A stretch of DNA of 64,000 nucleotides from an uncultured Acetatifactor sp. (GCA_910579755.1 CAJTVB010000006.1:1-64000); one strand, 5' to 3'; counted from the first letter of the stretch, positions 15,924 to 25,347 are shown. Program-made: numbers and translations. The notes: generated from the sequence alone by a model not told the origin.

Positions 15924-17159
15924 ATGAGGACAGATTATACCAACACAGAACCAGAGATGCTGGAAGAGATTAATAAAATCTTCCACAAAGATATCGATCC
16001 GATTTTTATGGAGCTTGCCCGCAGAATTGAGCCCCGCATCGAAAATCCCCGCTATATGCCCTGGCTTCTGGCCCATAAGATGAGTCCGGAATGCGCCAGG
16101 ATCCTGATGGCGCTGCCGGATCCGGACTGGACGCCGGAGCTGGGAGACCACATGGTTTCCGACAAATTCATCGAAAGGCTGGGCATGGACAAAGAATTTG
16201 TCCGCAGTCAGCTGGAGGACCGATATTTCAGCGGAGATATTTTTTACGATAAATCCACAGGTGAACCCATTGTGACGCCTGGAGGAGCTCTCTGGGCAGA
16301 TCTGCAGAACAACCCGGACTGGATGAAAAAGAACGGACCGGCCTACTATAAAGGCGTTGCTATGTTCCATGAGTATGATTTTGCGGCATGTATTGAAGAA
16401 ACCATGCATGAACTGATGGAAAAAGGGATCCATGGTCTGAACCAGATTTGTCCCCGGTATGATTCGGTGAAGGATTGTCCGGACCTGCTTCCCGTGGAAA
16501 ATTATAAGGAGATCCTTAAAAGTAAAAAGAAGCTGACTCAGAATCAGTGCGCCTGCCGTACCCGATACCCGGAGCTTGCCCAGGATGACCATGTGTGTAT
16601 TTCCGCAGACGAGACGGCCGATTTTATGATTGCACACAATCTGGGAAAAGAGATTTCCTTTGAGGAAATGTTTGATTATATTCAGAAATCAGGAAAAAAG
16701 ATCCCCCATGTCCATGTGGTGGCCCATACCATGGACATGGAAGATATCGGTACCATTTTGTGCAGCTGTAATGTGAATACCTGCTCCGGTCTGCGCCATA
16801 TCACCGCTACCGGCGGAAAATATCATTATCGGGAGATATACAATAAATCCAGGTTCCGGGCGGTGTTGGATCCCGCTAAATGTATCGACTGCGGGCTGTG
16901 CTATAAAAAACGCTGTATGTTTGACGCCATTCACCGGAAATTTGACCGGGATTATCAGGATGAGGCTTTGTTCGTAAACGAGTTCAACTGTATGGGCTGC
17001 GGCTGTTGTGTGGAGACCTGCCCCACGGGAGCGCTTACCATGAAGCTGGTGGATCCGCCGGAGGCGCTGCTGGGATGGAACGTGGTAGACGGGAAGGCTA
17101 TTGACCCGGACACCCTTCACAAGAAGGAAGAAAAAGAGCCGGATATCGCCTTTTATTGA
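15924..17159 (+). CDS. Iron-sulfur protein with two C-terminal [4Fe-4S] ferredoxin motifs (copy 2)
   Basis: This 411-residue protein is a paralogue of the preceding gene with the same domain order: WLLAHKMSPECARILMALPD near residue 35, QCACRTRY and CSCNVNTC in the middle, and CIDCGLCYKKRC plus CMGCGCCVETCP near the end. The two genes share exact DNA identity over at least 34, 25 and 35 bases (16114-16147, near 16455-16479, and 17025-17059), although the intervening protein differs widely. The pair may form a heterodimer that moves electrons. AAGGAGG precedes the ATG, and translation is probably coupled to copy 1. Confidence 0.75.
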   Translation: MRTDYTNTEPEMLEEINKIFHKDIDPIFMELARRIEPRIENPRYMPWLLAHKMSPECARILMALPDPDWTPELGDHMVSDKFIERLGMDKEFVRSQLEDRYFSGDIFYDKSTGEPIVTPGGALWADLQNNPDWMKKNGPAYYKGVAMFHEYDFAACIEETMHELMEKGIHGLNQICPRYDSVKDCPDLLPVENYKEILKSKKKLTQNQCACRTRYPELAQDDHVCISADETADFMIAHNLGKEISFEEMFDYIQKSGKKIPHVHVVAHTMDMEDIGTILCSCNVNTCSGLRHITATGGKYHYREIYNKSRFRAVLDPAKCIDCGLCYKKRCMFDAIHRKFDRDYQDEALFVNEFNCMGCGCCVETCPTGALTMKLVDPPEALLGWNVVDGKAIDPDTLHKKEEKEPDIAFY

Positions 17160-17204
17160 GGCTTTGGAGAGCCCCGGCTTATGGAAAGGAGGCCTGGTCT
17201 GAGA

Positions 17205-17783
17205 ATGTCAACGGAGGAAGTACAGGCATATTTTAACGATATCGCGCAAAGCTGGGACAGCATGAATCATTGCAACGAGGAAAAGCTTCGGCGGATCGTG
17301 GAGCTTTCCGGCATTGAAAGGGGCTGCAAGGTTTTGGATCTGGCCTGCGGAACCGGCGTCCTGACCGGGTATCTTCTGGAGACCACGCCTTTTGTGACGG
17401 GCCTGGATCTGGCGGAGAACATGGTGGCCCGGGCCCGGGAAAAATATGCCGGAACCACGGCACGTTTTCTCAGGTGTGATTTTTACGATTTTGCGGGAGA
17501 AAGCTTCGACGCGGTCATCCTGCATAATGCCTATCCCCATTTTGAGGACAAGGAAAGGCTGGTCACATGCCTGGCGGCTGTCCTGAAGCCGGGAGGGCGC
17601 CTGGTGGTGGCGCACTCTATCGGAAGGGAGCATCTGAACCGGGTGCACCGGGGGCGGCCCCGGGGCCTGTCGGCACCTCTCGGGTCTGCGGATCAGGAAG
17701 CATTGCTGTTTGCCGGGGCATTTGAAATCGATCAGATCATAGACGAGAAGGATTTTTACGCCTTTTCCGGAATCAAAATATAG
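17205..17783 (+). CDS. Class I SAM-dependent methyltransferase
   Basis: This 192-residue methyltransferase has motif I VLDLACGTGVLTGYL (about 44-58), the acidic loop VTGLDLAENMV and FDAVILHNAYPHF with KPGGRLVVAHS (motif VI). It is of the Methyltransf_11/25 (UbiE-like) type, acting on a small molecule or cofactor that cannot be named. The ATG at 17205 lies 11 bases after AAGGAGG; no better start exists. It is the third gene of the iron-sulfur operon, 45 bases after copy 2, so its substrate may be linked to the redox proteins. The C-terminal part (RPRGLSAPLGSADQEALLFA) is unusually G+C-rich. Confidence 0.75.
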   Translation: MSTEEVQAYFNDIAQSWDSMNHCNEEKLRRIVELSGIERGCKVLDLACGTGVLTGYLLETTPFVTGLDLAENMVARAREKYAGTTARFLRCDFYDFAGESFDAVILHNAYPHFEDKERLVTCLAAVLKPGGRLVVAHSIGREHLNRVHRGRPRGLSAPLGSADQEALLFAGAFEIDQIIDEKDFYAFSGIKI

Positions 17784-17865
17784 GCACGTTTTTTGCGGCA
17801 GGAAGAAAGGCCGTGAGAATAAATTTACAAGATGCCCGCCAAAGCGGGAAGAAGGGAGATGTAAT

Positions 17866-19215
17866 ATGAAACGGTTTTTAGGTGTGTTTTTGGCAATGGT
17901 AATGGTGCTTTGCATGACGGCCTGCGGAAATGACGACGGAAAGTCTTCGTCGAGCACTCCGTCCAGCGGTGCTGAAAAGTCGGAGCAGCCCTCGGGAGGT
18001 GGTGACGCGTCGGACGAGAAGCCGGTGGAGATCACCTTTGCCACCTGGGCCATGGAAAGCGAAATGACAAAGATGGTGGATCTTTACAATTCATCTCAGA
18101 GCAAGGTCCATGTGACACTGCAGGTGACGCCGCTGTCCGAATACGGAACCCTGATGAATGCCGTTCTGGGAACCTCCGAGGGCCCGGACGTGCTGTGGGC
18201 AGGACTGCAGACCAGACTTTGGGGAAATGCGGGAAAGCTGGCTGAGCTGCAGGAGCGGGCGGCACAGGATAACCTGGATTTTGGCGTATTCCTGGAGTAT
18301 CCCCTGAAGCAGAACTATGTGGGGGACAAGCTGTACGGAATTCCCTGCTACACGGACTCCTACGCCATCTGCTATAACAAGGCCATCTTTGACAAATACG
18401 ATGTGGCATATCCCCAGAAGGGATGGAGCTGGACCGATTATGAGGCCATTGCAGAGGAGCTGAATGCCAAAATCAAGGAACAGGGAGGCAGTGAGTTTGC
18501 ATCTGCTTTTTCCATCAATGAGCCGGCCCATGGAACCCTGCTTATGCTTACCGGAAACGGAGCGAAGCTTTACAATGAGGATGTCAGTGCATGTGCCCTC
18601 AATGTTCCGGAATCTGTGGAAATGCTGGAAATGATGCGCAGGATGATCGCCAGCGGCGCACAGGCCGATTACGATACTCTGGTAGAAACCAGCCCCAACT
18701 CTCTCTTCATCTCCGGTCTGGCAGCCATGATCGTGGTCTGTCCTGACCCGGGTGCCAACGGGCTTTTTGAGGGAACTGCCGTGAAGGATACCCTGGAGTA
18801 TATTGCATTCCCCAACGGACCGACCTCCGGAACTAACTATATATCTACTGTTACCATGAACAATCTGGTAATCAACAGCGGAACGGAAAAATTTGACGCC
18901 GCATGGGATTTCGTTACCTGGTACACCATGGATCAGGCGGCGGTGGATCTTTTTGCCCAGATCGAATGGCATCTGCCTACCAATGTCAACGCGCTGGATT
19001 CCTGGAAGGCTTCCCACGATTATGCGGAGGTTTATGTGGAAGAGGCCGAGAGGGTTGTGACCGTATGGGATGTACCCTTGTGTAATTATTCCTGCCTGGG
19101 CCAGATCAGCCCCAGTCTGATTCCTGTATTCAATGGGGAGATCAGTGCCGAGGAGGGACTGGCCAACCTGGAGAAGGCTATCAATGATCTGATCACAGAG
19201 GAGCGCAGCAAATAA
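17866..19215 (+). CDS. Extracellular sugar-binding lipoprotein (ABC transporter, family 1)
   Basis: This 449-residue lipoprotein has a signal peptide with lipobox MTAC (lipidated Cys about residue 20), a Ser/Gly-rich tether (about 24-50) and a family 1 solute-binding fold (ITFATWAMESEMTKMVDLYN, GPDVLWAGLQ, YGIPCYTDSYAICYNKAIFD, WSWTDYEAIAEEL). It captures an oligosaccharide or sugar for the two permeases downstream. The ATPase is not in the locus, so a shared MsmK-like ATPase is expected. A hairpin separates it from the permeases. The ligand is unknown; the nearby rhamnosidase makes a rhamnoside possible. Confidence 0.88.
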   Translation: MKRFLGVFLAMVMVLCMTACGNDDGKSSSSTPSSGAEKSEQPSGGGDASDEKPVEITFATWAMESEMTKMVDLYNSSQSKVHVTLQVTPLSEYGTLMNAVLGTSEGPDVLWAGLQTRLWGNAGKLAELQERAAQDNLDFGVFLEYPLKQNYVGDKLYGIPCYTDSYAICYNKAIFDKYDVAYPQKGWSWTDYEAIAEELNAKIKEQGGSEFASAFSINEPAHGTLLMLTGNGAKLYNEDVSACALNVPESVEMLEMMRRMIASGAQADYDTLVETSPNSLFISGLAAMIVVCPDPGANGLFEGTAVKDTLEYIAFPNGPTSGTNYISTVTMNNLVINSGTEKFDAAWDFVTWYTMDQAAVDLFAQIEWHLPTNVNALDSWKASHDYAEVYVEEAERVVTVWDVPLCNYSCLGQISPSLIPVFNGEISAEEGLANLEKAINDLITEERSK

Positions 19216-19266
19216 GGAGCTGCCCACAGCGGCAGTCCATGTGAAACTGTATATGGAAACCAGGGT

Positions 19267-19299
19267 GGAAGCCGCCCGCACTTTTCTGCGGCGGCTTCC
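19267..19299 (+). terminator. Stable hairpin between binding protein and permease genes
   Basis: GGAAGCCGCCCGCA and TGCGGCGGCTTCC pair over 13 bp with one bulge and a short loop, followed by GCCGCTTTT. It probably works as a partial terminator or RNA stabiliser so that the binding protein is made in excess over the permeases. Confidence 0.55.
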
Positions 19300-19358
19300 G
19301 CCGCTTTTAAGACCGGATTTGTGTCTGTGCAAGCCAGAGCACACAAGGGGGTAATTTT

Positions 19359-20276
19359 ATGGAGAAACGAAAACTGGGAAAGAGGAGAAAGAAGGAGATA
19401 CTGACCGGATATCTGTTTATTCTGCCGTTATTCATAGGGTTGGGGGTGTTTCATTTCTACGCGTTTTTCAACAATATCTGGATCAGCCTTACGGACCGCA
19501 GGGCGCTTCAGGAGGGAACATTTATCGGACTGAAAAATTATTTAAAGGTACTGCAGGATGAGAATTTCCGCCAGTCTCTGGGAAATACCATTCAATACGT
19601 ATTGATCTGCGTGCCGTGCATTTTGGTGCTGTCTACAGTCCTGGCGGTGCTTCTGAACAGCCGGATCAAAGGGAAGGGTATTTTCCGTACTTTAATATTT
19701 TTCCCGCTGGTGACGGCGCCCTCGGCCATTGCTCTGACCTGGAGATGGCTGCTCAACACCCGCTATGGCATGATCAATAACATTTTCCGGGCCTTCGGAG
19801 GGGAGGAGGTTGCCTGGCTCATTGACAAGCGGTATACCCTGTATTCCTGTGCGGTGGTTATCATCTGGGCCGCCATTGGATATCAGGTAATAGTGATCCT
19901 GGCGGGACTTCAGAATATTTCCACCTCCTATTACGAGGCGGCCAGGATCGACGGGGCAAGCGGGATCAAGCAGTTCTTCTTTATTACGCTGCCGCTTTTG
20001 ACACCCACCTTGTATTTTGTTCTGACGCTGTCCGTGATTTCCATGTTCAAGGAGTTTGAGATCGTATATATGCTGATCCCGTCCACTCAGTATAATACCT
20101 CGTCGCCGGCCATTGATTCCTCCAGAACGGTAGTGCGCTATTTTTACGACCTGACCTTCCGGGGAGAATTTAACGAGGGATACGGATCCGCCATTTCCGT
20201 GTGTCTGTTTTTGATTATTCTGGTGGTGACACTGATACAGAACAGACTGCAGAAAAAATGGGTATTTTACGCATAG
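19359..20276 (+). CDS. Sugar ABC transporter permease, MalF type
   Basis: This 305-residue protein has six membrane spans and the EAA loop YYEAARIDGASGIKQFFFIT (about 193-212), the contact site for the ATPase. A basic N-terminus (MEKRKLGKRRKKEILTG) precedes the first span, as in family 1 carbohydrate permeases. It forms a heterodimer with the next gene product. GGGGG lies before the ATG. Confidence 0.88.
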   Translation: MEKRKLGKRRKKEILTGYLFILPLFIGLGVFHFYAFFNNIWISLTDRRALQEGTFIGLKNYLKVLQDENFRQSLGNTIQYVLICVPCILVLSTVLAVLLNSRIKGKGIFRTLIFFPLVTAPSAIALTWRWLLNTRYGMINNIFRAFGGEEVAWLIDKRYTLYSCAVVIIWAAIGYQVIVILAGLQNISTSYYEAARIDGASGIKQFFFITLPLLTPTLYFVLTLSVISMFKEFEIVYMLIPSTQYNTSSPAIDSSRTVVRYFYDLTFRGEFNEGYGSAISVCLFLIILVVTLIQNRLQKKWVFYA

Positions 20277-20293
20277 GGAAGGGGGAAGGTTAC

Positions 20294-21109
20294 ATGAAAA
20301 GAAAAAATTGGATGATTTATCTGGCGCTGTCTATTGCCGTTGCCGTGATGGTGGTACCGTTTATATGGATGCTGCTGACCTCCTTCAAAACCTTTGAGGA
20401 TTCTACAAGGATTCCGCTGCAGATTCTGCCGGAGAAATGGGTTTTGACAAACTATCAGGAGATTCTGGAGGTGTTTCCTGTGGCACAGTGGTTTATGAAC
20501 TCTCTTCTGTCGGTGGTGATTTCCATTGTGGGGCAGGTATTCCTGGGATCTCTTGCGGCCTATGCCTTTGCCAGGCTTAAGTTTCCGGGAAAAGAGGTAT
20601 TGTTTCTGCTGTGTCTCTCTATCATGATGATACCGGAACAGATATTCATCATTCCCCGGTACAACACCCTGTCTGCCATGGGGCTGACCAATACCCGGAC
20701 TGCGCTGTGGATCGTAAGGCTTTTTTCGGTGTTCGCCGTATTTCTCATGAGGCAGTTTATTCTTTCGGTTCCCAATGAGCTGGACGAGGCGGCCATGGTG
20801 GACGGAGCGGGCCATCTTCGGATTTATGCCACAATTATTCTGCCTGTGCTGAAGGCCCCGGTGATCTCACTTGCCATTTTGTCCGGGCTCACCACCTGGA
20901 AGGATATGATGTGGCCTCTGATCGTGATTCGTGACCGGGATAAGATGCCCGTGGTATCAGGACTGTCCACTTTGGCAGATTATTTTGCCAATCGTTTTCC
21001 CCATCAGATGGCGGGAGGAGTGCTTTGCTCCGTACCGGTAATTATATTCTTTTTTATTCTCCAGAAGCATTTTGTGGCCGGCATCGCTTCCCAGGGAATC
21101 AAAGAATAG
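20294..21109 (+). CDS. Sugar ABC transporter permease, MalG type
   Basis: This 271-residue permease has six spans and the EAA loop ELDEAAMVDGAGHLRIYATI (about 166-185). The ATG at 20294 follows GGGGGAAGG; the longer frame from 20201 overlaps the upstream permease and is not used. The C-terminus HFVAGIASQGIKE is typical of MalG-like subunits. It is the last transporter gene before the ROK regulator. Confidence 0.88.
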   Translation: MKRKNWMIYLALSIAVAVMVVPFIWMLLTSFKTFEDSTRIPLQILPEKWVLTNYQEILEVFPVAQWFMNSLLSVVISIVGQVFLGSLAAYAFARLKFPGKEVLFLLCLSIMMIPEQIFIIPRYNTLSAMGLTNTRTALWIVRLFSVFAVFLMRQFILSVPNELDEAAMVDGAGHLRIYATIILPVLKAPVISLAILSGLTTWKDMMWPLIVIRDRDKMPVVSGLSTLADYFANRFPHQMAGGVLCSVPVIIFFFILQKHFVAGIASQGIKE

Positions 21110-21119
21110 GGGATATATA

Positions 21120-21149
21120 TTGACATTTTTTGGAAGAGTCCTATATACT
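21120..21149 (+). promoter_or_regulatory. Promoter of the ROK regulator gene
   Basis: TTGACA (21120-21125) and TATACT (21144-21149) with an 18-bp spacer lie just after the permease stop and about 70 bases before the regulator start at 21223. The regulator can therefore be transcribed separately from the transporter. Confidence 0.7.
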
Positions 21150-21222
21150 TAAAACGATTGCACTACATTATATTGAGCATTTTTGTGGGTGCAGTGATTA
21201 CGAAAGCGAAGGGGATGGAGAT

Positions 21223-22446
21223 ATGCTATGTGGAACTAATATGTCTGATATCAAGATATCCAACAGGAGCGCTATCCTGCGTCTGCTGCATGAAGAGGGC
21301 GCCATGTCGCGCAAGCAGATCGCGGCCCGTCTGAAGCTGACGCCTGCGACCATCACTGTCATTATCAATGAACTGATGAGTGAGGGCATCCTGGTGGAGG
21401 GAATCAGCGTCCCCAATGCCGGCGCGGCAGGAAGAAGGGAAGTGATGGTGGAGATCAGCCGTTCAAAGCATGTGGCGCTGGGGATTGCCTTCGGCAGCAG
21501 CTCGATGTTTATCGTTGTAGTAAATCTGCATGGCGAGCAGATCCATGGGGAGGAGCTTGGTTTTCCGGAAGAGCTGACGCCCCGGGCCTTTGTGGAGAAG
21601 GCGGCGGCCCGGATCAAGGAGCTGATCAGAGAGCAGGGATACCTGGAGGATTATATTATCGGGCTGGGGATCACCATCTGCGGTGTGGTGGACTGCGCCA
21701 ACGGAATTATTCTGGACAGCGGCGGAATTTGGGAAGAAAAAAATGTTCCCATTGTACAGATGCTGAGAAAGGAATTTTCCTTTCCTGTTATTGCTGCCAA
21801 CAGTGTGCGCGGCTTTGCAAATGCATATACTTTCCTGCAGTATGATCCCAAAACCCAGAACATGCTTTTTATCCGCAACGAAGCCACCATGGGGGTGACC
21901 ATTTTGCTGGACGGTCAGTTTTACGGAGGAAACCGTGAGATGTTTGACGGGATCGCACACTGCACTGTCGTTCCGGGCGGACGCCTGTGTGCCTGCGGAA
22001 AGCAGGGATGCCTGAATACCATAGCCTCTATGGACGGAATGCTGGAGAGCCTTCGGGAGTGCTTTGGAGAGGAAAGAACGCCTCTGATTTACCGGCAGAT
22101 AGAGGGGGACTTTTCCCGTATTACCTTTTCTTTGTTTGTGGAGGGGGCTTATGCCGGAGATCCGGGGGCCTGGGAGGTTCTGCAGAACGCCCAGGAAGCC
22201 TTCGCCAATGCGGTTACCTTTTCGATTCGTCTGTTGAATGTGCAGAAGATTGTATTTTATGGTGAAATGTTTGAGAATGATCGATTCTTTGAATCGCTTC
22301 AGGAAAAGCTGATAAAGAAGACGGGGGGAAGCTATAAGGACAACATTTATAAGGTGGTTCCCTCATCCTTGCAGCTGGAATGGGTCGCCGCTCCCATTAT
22401 GGCGGTAACATCCTTTTTCAACGAAGGCGGACATACGGATTATTGA
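21223..22446 (+). CDS. ROK-family transcriptional repressor (NagC/XylR type)
   Basis: This 407-residue protein has an N-terminal winged helix (ISNRSAILRLLHEEGAMSRK, then IAARLKLTPATITVIINEL) followed by a ROK sugar-kinase-like domain. The ROK zinc/signature region is PGGRLCACGKQGCLNTIAS (about 254-272), preceded by NSVRGFANA. Such proteins bind DNA and release it on binding a sugar or sugar phosphate. The start at 21223 has AAGGGGA at 21209-21215; the in-frame ATG at 21241 is an alternative. It most likely controls the upstream ABC transporter operon. Confidence 0.85.
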   Translation: MLCGTNMSDIKISNRSAILRLLHEEGAMSRKQIAARLKLTPATITVIINELMSEGILVEGISVPNAGAAGRREVMVEISRSKHVALGIAFGSSSMFIVVVNLHGEQIHGEELGFPEELTPRAFVEKAAARIKELIREQGYLEDYIIGLGITICGVVDCANGIILDSGGIWEEKNVPIVQMLRKEFSFPVIAANSVRGFANAYTFLQYDPKTQNMLFIRNEATMGVTILLDGQFYGGNREMFDGIAHCTVVPGGRLCACGKQGCLNTIASMDGMLESLRECFGEERTPLIYRQIEGDFSRITFSLFVEGAYAGDPGAWEVLQNAQEAFANAVTFSIRLLNVQKIVFYGEMFENDRFFESLQEKLIKKTGGSYKDNIYKVVPSSLQLEWVAAPIMAVTSFFNEGGHTDY

Positions 22447-22501
22447 AAAAGGAATTATAATGGAAAAAGAATTATATATGGAAAAAAGAAATATCATGAG
22501 A

Positions 22502-22548
22502 AGGCACCAGAGCCACGGGCGTTTCCCGCCGGGGTTTTGGTGCTTTTT
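22502..22548 (+). terminator. Intrinsic terminator after the ROK gene
   Basis: GGCACCAGAGCC pairs with GGTTTTGGTGCT (G-T pairs allowed), with additional CGGGC/GCCGG pairing, and is followed by TTTTTGGG. Confidence 0.65.
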
Positions 22549-22689
22549 GGGTTACGGTTTGGCGAAGGGCACTGTGTATCCGCCATCTTGCGCAGGCCCC
22601 CGGGATGTGGTAAGCTTTAATTTGCAGGAAAGCGGCCCGGGAAGAGCAGTTAAGCAGTCCGGGGCATAAAGGAACAGAGGGGTATAAGT

Positions 22690-22989
22690 ATGGCTGTACA
22701 GGGAGAGACAAGAGAAAGAACAAGAATAAAAATAAAGGAGCCCGGGCATTATCGGGTGATTATGCATAATGACGATTTTACGCCCATGGATTTTGTGGTA
22801 GAGCTTTTGAGGACGGTTTTTCATAAGGAGGAGCCGGAGGCGGTGCATTTGATGCTGATCGTGCATGAGAGCGGCAGAGCCTCGGTGGGAGAGTATCCTT
22901 ATGATATTGCAGCCACGAAGGTCAGAACGGCAACGGCCAGGGCCAGAGAAGAGGGGTATCCCTTTCGGATGACAGTAGAGGAGGTGTGA
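22690..22989 (+). CDS. clpS: ATP-dependent Clp protease adaptor ClpS
   Basis: This 99-residue adaptor recognises proteins with N-terminal Leu, Phe, Tyr or Trp and hands them to ClpAP. The binding-pocket residues are visible: HNDDFTPMDFVVELL (about 26-40; Asn-Asp and Met of the pocket) and the histidine in IVHESGRASV (about 58-67), with the ClpA-contacting helix EVAETK-like DIAATKVRTATARA. The N-terminus is short. RBS is weak (AGAGGGG). clpA starts immediately after the stop, and aat follows, completing the pathway. Confidence 0.92.
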   Translation: MAVQGETRERTRIKIKEPGHYRVIMHNDDFTPMDFVVELLRTVFHKEEPEAVHLMLIVHESGRASVGEYPYDIAATKVRTATARAREEGYPFRMTVEEV

Positions 22990-22991
22990 TC

Positions 22992-25298
22992 ATGGAGATA
23001 TCGGCAGAAGCGGCAGGGCTGATCAATACAGCCATCTCCCTGGCCAGGAATGCGCAATTCGAATATGTGACACCGGAGCTGGTATTGTATGCAGCCTGCC
23101 GGAATCCGGCGTTTGCCCAGGCCTTTAAAAACTGCGGCGGAAATGTGCGGGAGCTGGATTACAGCCTCCGTACCCACCTGGAGCGGTATATGGAATGTAA
23201 AGAAGAATCCGGGGAGGAAGAAGGCGGGAACGAGGAATCCGGAAACGACCCGGAGTTTTCCCAGGATATGGAGAAGGTGCTGAACGGCGCCTGGGAGGCG
23301 GCGGGAAACGGTGAAAGAAACGTAGTGGAACTGATTCACATTATTCATGCCATGTTTACCCTGGAGGAGAGCTATGCGGTCTACTATATGCGGGTTCAGG
23401 GCGTGGAACGGGCGGAGCTTTTAGTGGAGCTGCAGGAGCTTTCGGAGGAGGCGGGCAGGATCGTCCAGGCGGGGGAAAGCCGGGAAGGGGCTCAGGATTG
23501 GGAGGAGGATGCCGAAGATGGCGGAGAAATCCCAAAGGAGGCGGATTCTCGGAGCCGGAAGGAATTCTGGAGGCAGTATGCGGTCTGTCTGAACGAGACG
23601 GCACAGGAGGCCAATCCGTTGATAGGCCGGGAGGAGGAGCTGGAGAGAACCATGGAGATCCTCTGCCGCCGGGACAAAAACAATCCGCTGCATATAGGGG
23701 AGCCGGGCGTGGGAAAGACGGCTGTCACCTACGGACTGGCAAGGCTGATGAACGAAGGCCGGGTTCCGGGGCCTCTGCAGGGTGCCCGGATATTTTCCCT
23801 GGATCTGGGAAGCCTGCTGGCAGGCACCCAGTATCGGGGGGATTTCGAAAAGCGCTTTAAAAAGGTCATGGACAGCATCGGCCAGGAGGAAAAGCCGGTG
23901 GTGTATATTGACGAGATCCACAATATTGTGGGGGCCGGGGCGGTAAACGGCGGCACCTTTGACATTTCCAACATGCTTCGTCCTTACCTGGCCCAGGGAA
24001 GCATCAGGTTTATCGGCGCCACCACTCATGAGGAGTATAAAAAGCACTTTGAGAAAAGCAAGAGCCTGGTCAGGCGGTTTCGAAATGTGGAAATCCCGGA
24101 GCCGGGGATTTCGGACAGCGTCAGGATCCTGGAAGGGCTCAGGGAAAGATACCAGGAATTCCACGGCGTGGTTTATGAGGAAGGCGTGCTGGAATATGCC
24201 GTGGAGATGAGCGCAAGGTATATCAACGAACGCTGTCTGCCGGACAAGGCCATCGATCTGATGGATGAAGCGGGAGCCTATCGGCGCCTGCATCCTCTGG
24301 ACGGAGCGGCACAGACGGTGGACCGTGAGCTGATAGACCAGATTTTGTCCAAAATCTGCCGCATTCCGAAGCAGACGATGGAGCAGGACGAGACGGCGGC
24401 CCTGGGCTCTCTGGAGGATCGGCTTAAGAGCCGTGTGTATGGCCAGGACGAGGCCATCGCCCAGGTGGTCAACGCCGTGAAATTTTCCAGGGCAGGGCTT
24501 TTGGAGGAGGGAAAGCCTCTGGCCAGTCTGCTGTTCGTAGGGCCCACGGGCGTGGGGAAGACAGAGATCGCAAGGAGTCTGGCACAAGAGCTGGGCATAA
24601 GGCTGATACGCTTCGATATGAGCGAGTACGAGGAAAAGCATGCGATAGCCAAGCTCATCGGTGCTCCGGCGGGATATGTGGGTTACGAGGAGGGCGGACT
24701 TCTCACGGAGGAGATCCGTAAGAATCCCCATGCGGTTCTGCTTCTGGACGAGATTGAGAAGGCTCATCCGGATATATACAATATTCTGCTGCAGGTCATG
24801 GACTATGCCACCCTGACGGACAATCAGGGCAGGAAGGCGGATTTTCGGAATGTGATCATCATTATGACCTCCAACGCAGGAGCCAGCCGGATCGGAAAGC
24901 CCGGGATCGGATTTCTGGAGCAGGACCGGAAGTCGGATGTGGTGCTGGAGGAGGTAAAAAGGATATTCCAGCCCGAATTCCGCAACCGTCTGAACCGGAT
25001 TGTGGTGTTTTGCGGCATGGATTCCTCCATGGCAGAGCAGGTGGTGGAAAAAAAGCTGGGCGAGCTTTCGAAGCTTCTCCTGAAAAAGGGAGTGGAGCTG
25101 TCCGCCGATGGAGCCGCCCGGAGGCTGGTAAAGAAAAAGGGAATCAGCGCAGAGTTCGGCGCAAGGCAGATCGAGCGGGTCATACAGGGCGAGATCAAGC
25201 CTCTTTTGGTGGACGAGATATTGTTTGGAGCGCTGCGTGAGGGCGGGAGCTGTCTGCTTACCGCCCAGGAGGATCGGTTCAGGATTCAAATTCTTTAA
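22992..25298 (+). CDS. clpA: ATP-dependent Clp protease ATP-binding subunit ClpA
   Basis: This 768-residue AAA+ unfoldase has two ATPase modules. The N-domain (1-150) carries an acidic insertion (KEESGEEEGGNEESGNDPEF). D1 has Walker A GEPGVGKTA and Walker B VVYIDEIHN. D2 has GPTGVGKTE, LLLDEIEKAHPDI and the sensor RNRLNRIVVF. No long ClpB-type middle coiled coil is present, and the IGF loop for ClpP docking is seen in GKPGIGFLEQD. I chose the ATG at 22992 with GAGG 7 bases upstream; a GTG two codons earlier overlaps the clpS stop. It unfolds ClpS-delivered substrates for ClpP, which is encoded elsewhere. Confidence 0.92.
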   Translation: MEISAEAAGLINTAISLARNAQFEYVTPELVLYAACRNPAFAQAFKNCGGNVRELDYSLRTHLERYMECKEESGEEEGGNEESGNDPEFSQDMEKVLNGAWEAAGNGERNVVELIHIIHAMFTLEESYAVYYMRVQGVERAELLVELQELSEEAGRIVQAGESREGAQDWEEDAEDGGEIPKEADSRSRKEFWRQYAVCLNETAQEANPLIGREEELERTMEILCRRDKNNPLHIGEPGVGKTAVTYGLARLMNEGRVPGPLQGARIFSLDLGSLLAGTQYRGDFEKRFKKVMDSIGQEEKPVVYIDEIHNIVGAGAVNGGTFDISNMLRPYLAQGSIRFIGATTHEEYKKHFEKSKSLVRRFRNVEIPEPGISDSVRILEGLRERYQEFHGVVYEEGVLEYAVEMSARYINERCLPDKAIDLMDEAGAYRRLHPLDGAAQTVDRELIDQILSKICRIPKQTMEQDETAALGSLEDRLKSRVYGQDEAIAQVVNAVKFSRAGLLEEGKPLASLLFVGPTGVGKTEIARSLAQELGIRLIRFDMSEYEEKHAIAKLIGAPAGYVGYEEGGLLTEEIRKNPHAVLLLDEIEKAHPDIYNILLQVMDYATLTDNQGRKADFRNVIIIMTSNAGASRIGKPGIGFLEQDRKSDVVLEEVKRIFQPEFRNRLNRIVVFCGMDSSMAEQVVEKKLGELSKLLLKKGVELSADGAARRLVKKKGISAEFGARQIERVIQGEIKPLLVDEILFGALREGGSCLLTAQEDRFRIQIL

Positions 25299-25347
25299 GT
25301 ATGAGCGCCCGGACCGTAAAAGCGGATAAGGCTTGAGGAGGAGCAGG

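Noticed and set aside
22460..22669. Open frame of 69 codons after the ROK gene
   Set aside because: It runs through a clear intrinsic terminator and has no recognisable family.
23421..25289. 622-codon antisense frame across clpA
   Set aside because: It is a shadow of the G+C-rich codon use of clpA. No ribosome binding site or domain supports it.
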